Of a stretch of 11,500 nucleotides of DNA, positions 7,903 to 11,500 are shown in pieces. A program made the translations under genes and the position numbers. The notes under the pieces are model-generated. The model saw nothing but the letters and a program-made list of their open reading frames with translations. It ran no database searches and had not been told where the DNA came from. Origin of the DNA: Desulfobacteraceae bacterium (GTDB taxonomy: Bacteria; Desulfobacterota; DSM-4660; Desulfatiglandales; Desulfatiglandaceae); contig JAUWPC010000078.1 in assembly GCA_030611815.1 (NCBI GenBank), positions 1 through 11,500 on the forward strand, written 5' to 3'. Within the stretch, counting starts at the first letter, position 1, and each line of letters starts with the position of its first letter.

Positions 7903-7939
7903 CGTTTCCTCCTTACTATTACTAAATAAATGTTGATGC

Positions 7940-7965
7940 CCATGTAAAAAGTCCTTTTTACATGG
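7940..7965. repeat. Perfect 11-bp inverted repeat with GTCC loop
   Basis: CCATGTAAAAA (7940-7950) and TTTTTACATGG (7955-7965) are exact reverse complements separated by GTCC. It lies 38 nt upstream of the dehydrogenase start. With no U-run after the stem in either direction, other than the A/T in the arms, it is not a standard intrinsic terminator. It may be an operator, an RNA-stability hairpin in the leader, or an end of another small repeat. Confidence 0.75.
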
Positions 7966-7988
7966 ATTTAGGGATTCAGGAATTTAGG
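7965..7988. repeat. 8-bp tandem repeat, three units
   Basis: GATTTAGG, GATTCAGG and AATTTAGG follow one another without gaps, each differing by one base from the first, and a fourth decayed unit (AATTACAC) follows. It directly abuts the inverted repeat at 7940-7965. Confidence 0.6.
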
Positions 7989-8045
7989 AATTACACAAGC
8001 TAATCCTCACATCCAACCAAATACAACTGGCTGGCCCCTACCCTT

Positions 8046-8064
8046 CTGCTCCCTGCTCCCTGCT
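8046..8064. repeat. 7-bp tandem repeat CTGCTCC, 2.7 copies
   Basis: CTGCTCC occurs at 8046-8052 and 8053-8059 and as CTGCT at 8060-8064. It ends immediately before the target-site copy of the MITE at 8065-8068, so this slippage-prone tract flanks the insertion point. Confidence 0.6.
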
Positions 8065-8068
8065 ATTT

Positions 8069-8219
8069 AGTGTCCGAACGAAAACTAGGATTTTTTGTTC
8101 AGATCAAGGAAGACGAAAATTTTAACCGCAGGAATACATTGAGTATTTCGAGGATTAAAATTTGAGTCTGACGTCCCGCCGAGGCGGGAGACGAAAAAGA
8201 CAGTTTTCGTTCAGACACT
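8069..8219. mobile_element. MITE-like non-autonomous element with 18-bp terminal inverted repeats
   Basis: AGTGTCCGAACGAAAACT (8069-8086) and AGTTTTCGTTCAGACACT (8202-8219) are reverse complements at 17 of 18 positions. The similarity continues imperfectly inward through the T-rich stretch, to about 30 bp. ATTT occurs directly outside both ends (8065-8068 and 8220-8223), as expected for a 4-bp target duplication. The 151-bp body has no coding capacity. It is mostly self-complementary: AAATTTTAA (8117-8125) pairs with TTAAAATTT (8155-8163) around a second small stem (8131-8137 with 8143-8149). The right end lies on the stop codon of the GntR gene. Mobilisation would need a transposase elsewhere that recognises AGTGTC ends; none is in this window. 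The inverted ends and duplication are direct observations; family identity is not established. Confidence 0.82.
8174..8189. repeat. GC-rich hairpin nested inside the MITE
   Basis: TCCCGCC (8174-8180) and GGCGGGA (8183-8189) pair across two bases. The unit is bordered by GACG on both sides (8170-8173 and 8190-8193). Its GC content contrasts sharply with the AT-rich element around it, as if it were a later insertion or expansion. Confidence 0.55.
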
Positions 8220-9021
8220 ATTTAAGAACGGGATCATCTGCGGCAATTACACGGGTTTGCCCGCCCAGTTTTGATGGCCAATCGGTCATCGTCATGTTGT
8301 CTTCAAGTTCGGAAGGTTCAAAAGGGGCCGTATCCATCTTCATGGCCATATGTCTTCCCACTTGCAATAAATCATTGGTCATTGCTATGCCGGCAGCAGC
8401 AGAGTCCCTCTGGATCAAACACTCTAAGATAACTTCGTGGGCTGTGCGGACATTTTGGTAAAAGTCCGGGCCCAGATCAAGACTGACCTTGATGGTGCTC
8501 AGAAGGTTGTCAACAAAATCAATGAGCAGAATCAGAAGCGTATTCTCAGTCATTCTGGCTAAATAACGATGAAACCCGATTTCCCTTGAAACCTCGGCCT
8601 GACGATGGGCAACAACTTCGCCAATTATTTCCCTCAAATTTTCAATATCTTTTTCTGTCCTTTTTGAGGCTGCGATACGGGCTACGGTTGGCTCGATAAA
8701 ATAGCGGAGCATAGTAATTTCTTTGACTGAAATCGGTTTGAAGTGGATGAAATTAATGATACTGTTAATGGTGGTCTTCATGTCCACTTCTGCCACAAAA
8801 GCACCGCCGGTCGTACCTTTTCGAATCTCAACCAGTCCCATAACTTCAAGGACCCTCAGAGCCTCCCGCATGGTGGCTTTACTCACCCCAAACTGCGCAA
8901 TCAGTTCCTTTTCAGACGCCAATCGGTCACCGGGCTTGAGCCGACCCGACAGGATGGAATCACGGATCTGTGCTATAATGTTGTCAGAGACCTTCTCTGA
9001 TTTGCTGACCGCTTTAAACAT
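8218..9021 (-). CDS. GntR-family transcriptional regulator, FadR/FCD subfamily
   Basis: This 267-residue protein has a winged helix-turn-helix at about 10-76 (DSILSGRLKPGDRLASEKEL, then ATMREALRVLEVMGLVEIRKG) and a helical FCD effector domain at about 97-225. Probable metal-ligand positions of the FCD family are E147, H151, H195 and H224. FCD regulators usually sense small organic acids or acyl-CoA-related ligands and repress neighbouring catabolic genes. After the FCD domain about 40 residues remain (to DDPVLK), longer than usual, with no recognised motif. The ATG at 9021 is chosen because the standard FadR-like N-terminus follows at once; a weak AGGA (about 9037-9040) lies rather far upstream. 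The MmsA-like dehydrogenase is next downstream on the same strand and is the likely target. The stop TAG overlaps the MITE end, but the pre-insertion sequence would give the same stop. Confidence 0.9.
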   Translation of the reverse strand: MFKAVSKSEKVSDNIIAQIRDSILSGRLKPGDRLASEKELIAQFGVSKATMREALRVLEVMGLVEIRKGTTGGAFVAEVDMKTTINSIINFIHFKPISVKEITMLRYFIEPTVARIAASKRTEKDIENLREIIGEVVAHRQAEVSREIGFHRYLARMTENTLLILLIDFVDNLLSTIKVSLDLGPDFYQNVRTAHEVILECLIQRDSAAAGIAMTNDLLQVGRHMAMKMDTAPFEPSELEDNMTMTDWPSKLGGQTRVIAADDPVLK

Positions 9022-9052
9022 AATTTGAGAGGAATATCCTTTAAAATTTTAT

Positions 9053-9119
9053 TGGTTCATCCTGAGAAGTCATCTTTTACATTTGTAACGTGTTGAAATT
9101 TAAAATGGTTTTTGAACCA
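9053..9119. promoter_or_regulatory. Candidate GntR/FadR-type operator elements
   Basis: TGGTTTTTGAACCA (9106-9119) has 5-bp arms TGGTT/AACCA around four bases. Its right half, TGAACCA, recurs inverted as TGGTTCA at 9053-9059, 60 bp away. FadR-subfamily regulators commonly bind TGGT...ACCA dyads, and these lie 32-98 bp upstream of the regulator start, a good place for autoregulation. No binding evidence exists beyond sequence form. Confidence 0.4.
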
Positions 9120-9316
9120 CAGAATGTTGAACAAATATCCTCAGATAGGTTTTATAGACCTGAACTGTCGAACTGTTTTGATCTTTTCACGCCACCCTAC
9201 AGGGGAACGGTCTTCAAGTCAAGCGATATATTATAATATTTAGGCTATATACTTGTTCCGCGTTGCCAGACCGCCCGCAACAGACTGTCACCCCTCACAA
9301 AACCTGTGAAAACCAG

Positions 9317-9344
9317 TTGACATGGAAACGCGTTATCATATAAA
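9317..9344 (+). promoter_or_regulatory. Strong sigma70-type promoter for the CobO-like gene
   Basis: TTGACA (9317-9322) is a perfect -35 and TATAAA (9339-9344) a near-perfect -10, 16 bp apart. Transcription should start near 9351, leaving a leader of only about 20 nt before the annotated GTG at 9370, too short for a riboswitch. Confidence 0.65.
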
Positions 9345-9369
9345 AACGTCTCACAATTGAATCAGTGAG

Positions 9370-9933
9370 GTGGGCGTTATCTACTATACAAAGGAAAGAT
9401 CAGGATTAATCAAGAATACAGGGCTCGGTCTTGTCCATATCTATTACGGACAGGGTGTGGGGAAAACCACCAGGGCCGTAGGGTTGGCCATAAGGGCCGC
9501 AGGTGTGGGCCTCAAGGTCAATTTCATCCAGTTTATGAAATCCGGTAATTCCGGTGAAATACTGATATTTGCCAACATTCCCAATATCCAGTACCAGTGT
9601 CCGGGCAGACACCCCTTTATCCTCTCCCAAGGACCCGATCAGGTGCATTACGAGCATGCATCGGAAGCATTTCGGTATGCCCTCGAGGCGGTTGAGGAAA
9701 GGACCCAGTTACTGATATGCGATGAGATATTGGACACGTTGATCTTCGGCCTGTTAAAAGAGGAACAGGTGCGGGATCTCATTGAAAAATGCAAAGGGGA
9801 AATCGAACTGGTGATGACCGGCGCAGATGCGTCTTGGTCGCTTATTGAACTGGCGGATTATGTTACCGAGTACAAACAGATCAAACACGCCTATTATGCA
9901 GGCGCCAAAGCTCGCAAAGGGATCGAATTTTAG
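9370..9933 (+). CDS. CobO/BtuR-like cob(I)alamin (corrinoid) adenosyltransferase
   Basis: The 187-residue protein belongs to the P-loop corrinoid adenosyltransferases, which move the adenosyl group of ATP onto Co(I) corrinoids to make adenosylcobalamin. The Walker A is GQGVGKTT (27-34), with Val where the family usually has Lys. LLICDE (114-119) is the Walker-B-like strand. The end, LVMTGADAS followed by IKHAYYAGAKARKGIEF, matches the family's C-terminal signature, with Ala where TGR is usual. These changes suggest a divergent paralogue, but fold and nucleotide site look intact. The start is uncertain: GTG 9370 is the only standard start before the domain, yet the AGTGAGG ribosome-like sequence touches it with no spacer. 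It is divergent from the GntR gene and converges on the MFS gene with 26 bp between stops. It could supply a B12-dependent mutase, but none is in the window. Confidence 0.85.
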   Translation: MGVIYYTKERSGLIKNTGLGLVHIYYGQGVGKTTRAVGLAIRAAGVGLKVNFIQFMKSGNSGEILIFANIPNIQYQCPGRHPFILSQGPDQVHYEHASEAFRYALEAVEERTQLLICDEILDTLIFGLLKEEQVRDLIEKCKGEIELVMTGADASWSLIELADYVTEYKQIKHAYYAGAKARKGIEF

Positions 9934-9959
9934 CCCTCCGCCCGCAGAGTCTTTTCTCA

Positions 9960-11099
9960 TCAAACCCGTATCTTCTGTACAGCCGCCAATGAAATAAGGC
10001 TGAGAAACGCCCCTGCCACAAAGGGAATCCGATAGTCCACCATCCACAGCAACCCTCCAATGGCGGGAAGGAATACCGCCGCAATATGGTTGATGGTAAA
10101 ACCCACGGCCATGCTCGGCGCAATATCTTTAGGATCTCCCACCTTTTGAAAATAGGTCCGGATAGCAATGGCAAAATTAAAAAAGACGTGGTCCAGGATA
10201 TAAAGAATAGCGACCACCATCTTCGACTCCACTGTTGCATAGGCCAGGAAAATAAATATCAAACTGAAATATTCCAAGGAGAGGACCTTTCTTTCACCGA
10301 AACGGATGATGCTCCTTCCAATCAGGGGGCTTAGAAAATAGTTGATCAAATTATTGATCACAAAAAGGATGGTAACCTCCTGAACTGTAAAATGGAATTT
10401 CTTCACCAAAAGAAAGACCGCAAAAGCAATGAAGATCTGTCGTCGGGCCCCGGCCATGAATGTAAGAAAATAGAAGAGCCAGTATCTCTTCCGGAATATC
10501 ATTTTTTTGTGCTGTGGAATAATGTTCTGATCAGTGGGGTTCCGGGTAAAGGCCCAGACACCAGTTACTGCTATCAAACCTCCGATAACCAAATATATTT
10601 GAGTAAAATCGAGTACGGCAGTCAGGCAGTAGATAAAGATGCCGATGCCGATATTTGAAGCTGCTGCTATGCTTCGCAACTTCCCGAACACCCAGGGCGA
10701 CATCTGCTTGTCAAAGTATTGAAGGGTTAACGACTGGTTGGTCGTCTCGAAATAGTGGAACCCGAAGCTCATTATAAGGGTCGTAATCATCAGCCCGGCA
10801 TAGGAAGGGAACATCCCCGTAAACCCAAGGCCTACTCCAAGGAGTATCACGGAAAGCGCCGAGAGGCGGTGCTCTTTGATGATCATCATTACAAAAATGG
10901 CAAGAAAGGTGAGAAACCCGGGGATCTCCCGTACAGATTGAATCACTCCTACTTCTCTGCCTGTTAGCCCGATCTGGTCCGCGGCAAAATTGTTAAAGAG
11001 CGTCAACCATGCCTGCAACCCTATTGTAGAGCAGATGGTCAGCATCATCAGAAAGCGGAACATCGGTTTCTGATTTGTCTTATCCATCTGCAATGTCAT
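9960..11099 (-). CDS. Major facilitator superfamily transporter
   Basis: This 379-residue, strongly hydrophobic protein shows about 12 membrane segments, by eye near residues 14-36, 50-72, 78-97, 100-118, 140-163, 167-184, 205-233, 240-262, 270-288, 290-312, 335-355 and 358-375. A charged cytoplasmic loop (about 186-203, TRNPTDQ then QHKKMIFRKR) separates the two six-helix halves, as in MFS carriers. RRQ at about 219-221 sits inside the first helix of the second half, and such buried charge often serves a polar or anionic substrate. Substrate is not predictable. Two in-frame ATGs (11099 and 11087) are possible and neither has a good ribosome site; the longer form is given. The DUF488 gene ends 65 bp upstream on the same strand, so the two may be co-transcribed. 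Confidence 0.85.
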   Translation of the reverse strand: MTLQMDKTNQKPMFRFLMMLTICSTIGLQAWLTLFNNFAADQIGLTGREVGVIQSVREIPGFLTFLAIFVMMIIKEHRLSALSVILLGVGLGFTGMFPSYAGLMITTLIMSFGFHYFETTNQSLTLQYFDKQMSPWVFGKLRSIAAASNIGIGIFIYCLTAVLDFTQIYLVIGGLIAVTGVWAFTRNPTDQNIIPQHKKMIFRKRYWLFYFLTFMAGARRQIFIAFAVFLLVKKFHFTVQEVTILFVINNLINYFLSPLIGRSIIRFGERKVLSLEYFSLIFIFLAYATVESKMVVAILYILDHVFFNFAIAIRTYFQKVGDPKDIAPSMAVGFTINHIAAVFLPAIGGLLWMVDYRIPFVAGAFLSLISLAAVQKIRV

Positions 11100-11164
11100 T
11101 TGTAGCCGTGGTAACCCGTTTCTTCGCGGCCTGTGCGGAAAGCAGGTTGGGCTTTAAACGGTCG

Positions 11165-11500
11165 TCATATATGCACAATCTCCACATCTCCCCATTTTTC
11201 AGTCAGGTATTTGGCCACAAGCCGACGGTGACATTTGTCAGGTTCAGGCTCGCTGCATAACAGGCACCCGCCCTCAAATACCTCCTTAGAAGCGGTCTCC
11301 TCCGGCCTTCTCTCTTCCAACAGAGCCATAAAATCTTTCTCATAAACCGACCAGTCACCCTTGTTTTTCTTATACGCTTCCAAAATCTCCTTTGTGGGGG
11401 CCAGCTCCGGAATGTGAACATAGTCAATGTTGCATATGATTTTTAGAAAATAACGGAGGTCATCCCGCTTTGCAAAGCCGGCAAGCTGTGACACATTGTT
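11165..11500 (-). CDS. DUF488 family protein, N-terminus beyond the right edge
   Basis: The frame is open through the right edge (the visible peptide begins NNVSQLAGFAKRDDLRYFL), so a GTG near 11494 is internal and not the start. About 111 C-terminal residues are seen. YVHIPELAPTKEILEAYKK and the C-terminal CLLCSEPEPDKCHRRLVAKY motif, with its CxEP...CHR signature, are typical of DUF488, small cytoplasmic proteins of unknown function. The conserved Cys and His residues suggest a catalytic or metal-related role. TGA lies at 11165-11167, 65 bp before the MFS start. Confidence 0.85.
   Translation of the reverse strand, partial: NNVSQLAGFAKRDDLRYFLKIICNIDYVHIPELAPTKEILEAYKKNKGDWSVYEKDFMALLEERRPEETASKEVFEGGCLLCSEPEPDKCHRRLVAKYLTEKWGDVEIVHI

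Larger units (their letters stand above)
7903..8217. other. Repeat-rich spacer between the GntR gene and the MmsA-like gene
   Basis: This 315-bp gap holds no gene. From the dehydrogenase side it contains the ribosome site (7907-7912), a perfect 11-bp-arm hairpin (7940-7965), three 8-bp tandem units (7965-7988), an unstructured stretch (about 7990-8045), a 7-bp tandem repeat (8046-8064) and a 151-bp MITE-like element whose right end enters the regulator's stop codon. I could not pick a convincing promoter for the dehydrogenase, so whether it is read through from the regulator is open. Confidence 0.7.
9022..9369. other. Divergent intergenic region between the GntR and CobO-like genes
   Basis: This 348-bp gap holds TGGTTCA/TGAACCA operator-like elements near the regulator (9053-9119), a duplicated octamer (GAACTGTC, GAACTGTT at 9162-9177), a perfect 12-bp AT palindrome ATATTATAATAT (9228-9239), and a strong right-facing promoter (9317-9344). 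No small gene was supported. A cobalamin riboswitch was considered and rejected. Confidence 0.55.

Noticed and set aside
7940..7965. The hairpin as an intrinsic terminator for the GntR gene.
   Set aside because: The stem is AT-rich and no U-run follows it in either direction; an operator or leader structure fits better.
7965..8064. A CRISPR array, suggested by short repeats near one another.
   Set aside because: The units are 7-8 bp, contiguous and without spacers, which is simple tandem repetition.
9200..9369. Cobalamin riboswitch upstream of the CobO-like gene (GCCAGACC and CCCGCAACAGACTGTCA look partly like B12-box pieces).
   Set aside because: The pieces are in the wrong order, the conserved core is incomplete, and the strong promoter at 9317-9344 would start transcription downstream of them.

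Overview
The window looks like chromosomal DNA from a Gram-negative anaerobe of the Desulfobacterota (deltaproteobacterial sulfate-reducer type). This rests on protein style, not a database search: a long hybrid kinase whose first PAS domain carries a C-x10-C-x2-C motif, a QueG-like 4Fe-4S protein of the short delta-proteobacterial/methanogen type, a divergent CobO-like corrinoid adenosyltransferase, a small Cys-rich 'DPGICGF' protein, and a short inverted-repeat element. No rRNA, tRNA or CRISPR array was seen.

Layout. 1-155 (-): the first 51 codons of a probable Orn/Lys/Arg decarboxylase, running off the left edge. 313-5079 (-): a signalling cluster read right to left, with a broken small Cys-rich gene (4760-5079), a 1165-residue PAS-PAS-PAS-HisKA-HATPase-REC-REC-Hpt hybrid kinase (1214-4711), and a REC-GGEEF diguanylate cyclase (313-1230) whose start overlaps the kinase stop by 17 nt. 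5080-5404: a divergent promoter region with two dyads. 5405-6319 (+): a QueG-like iron-sulfur protein. 6367-7902 (-): an aldehyde dehydrogenase of the methylmalonate-semialdehyde (MmsA/IolA) type. 7903-8217: a repeat-rich spacer with an 11-bp perfect hairpin, two short tandem repeats and a 151-bp MITE-like element. 8218-9021 (-): a GntR/FCD regulator whose stop codon sits at the MITE junction. 9022-9369: a divergent regulatory region with a strong sigma70-type promoter and operator-like dyads. 9370-9933 (+): a CobO/BtuR-like adenosyltransferase. 9960-11099 (-): an MFS transporter. 11165-11500 (-): a DUF488 protein, cut by the right edge.

How the genes may work together. The kinase has its own phosphorelay parts (His421, Asp714, Asp863, His1010). 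The co-translated PleD-like cyclase has an intact receiver and RxxD inhibition site, so the likely output is phosphorylation-controlled c-di-GMP synthesis. The GntR regulator lies upstream of the aldehyde dehydrogenase on the same strand and is its natural candidate regulator. The dehydrogenase keeps the catalytic Cys but differs from classical MmsA at positions linked to carboxylate-semialdehyde recognition, so its substrate is open. The CobO-like protein (adenosylcobalamin supply) and the QueG-like protein (relatives use cobalamin) are suggestive neighbours, but no shared pathway is shown.

The items most worth a second look are the MITE inserted exactly at the gntR stop codon, the Cys-rich gene with a lost start codon and a one-base frameshift, the altered active-site surroundings of the MmsA-like enzyme, and the Cys-motif PAS kinase fused by overlap to a diguanylate cyclase. 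Nothing here amounts to a clearly undescribed multi-gene system.
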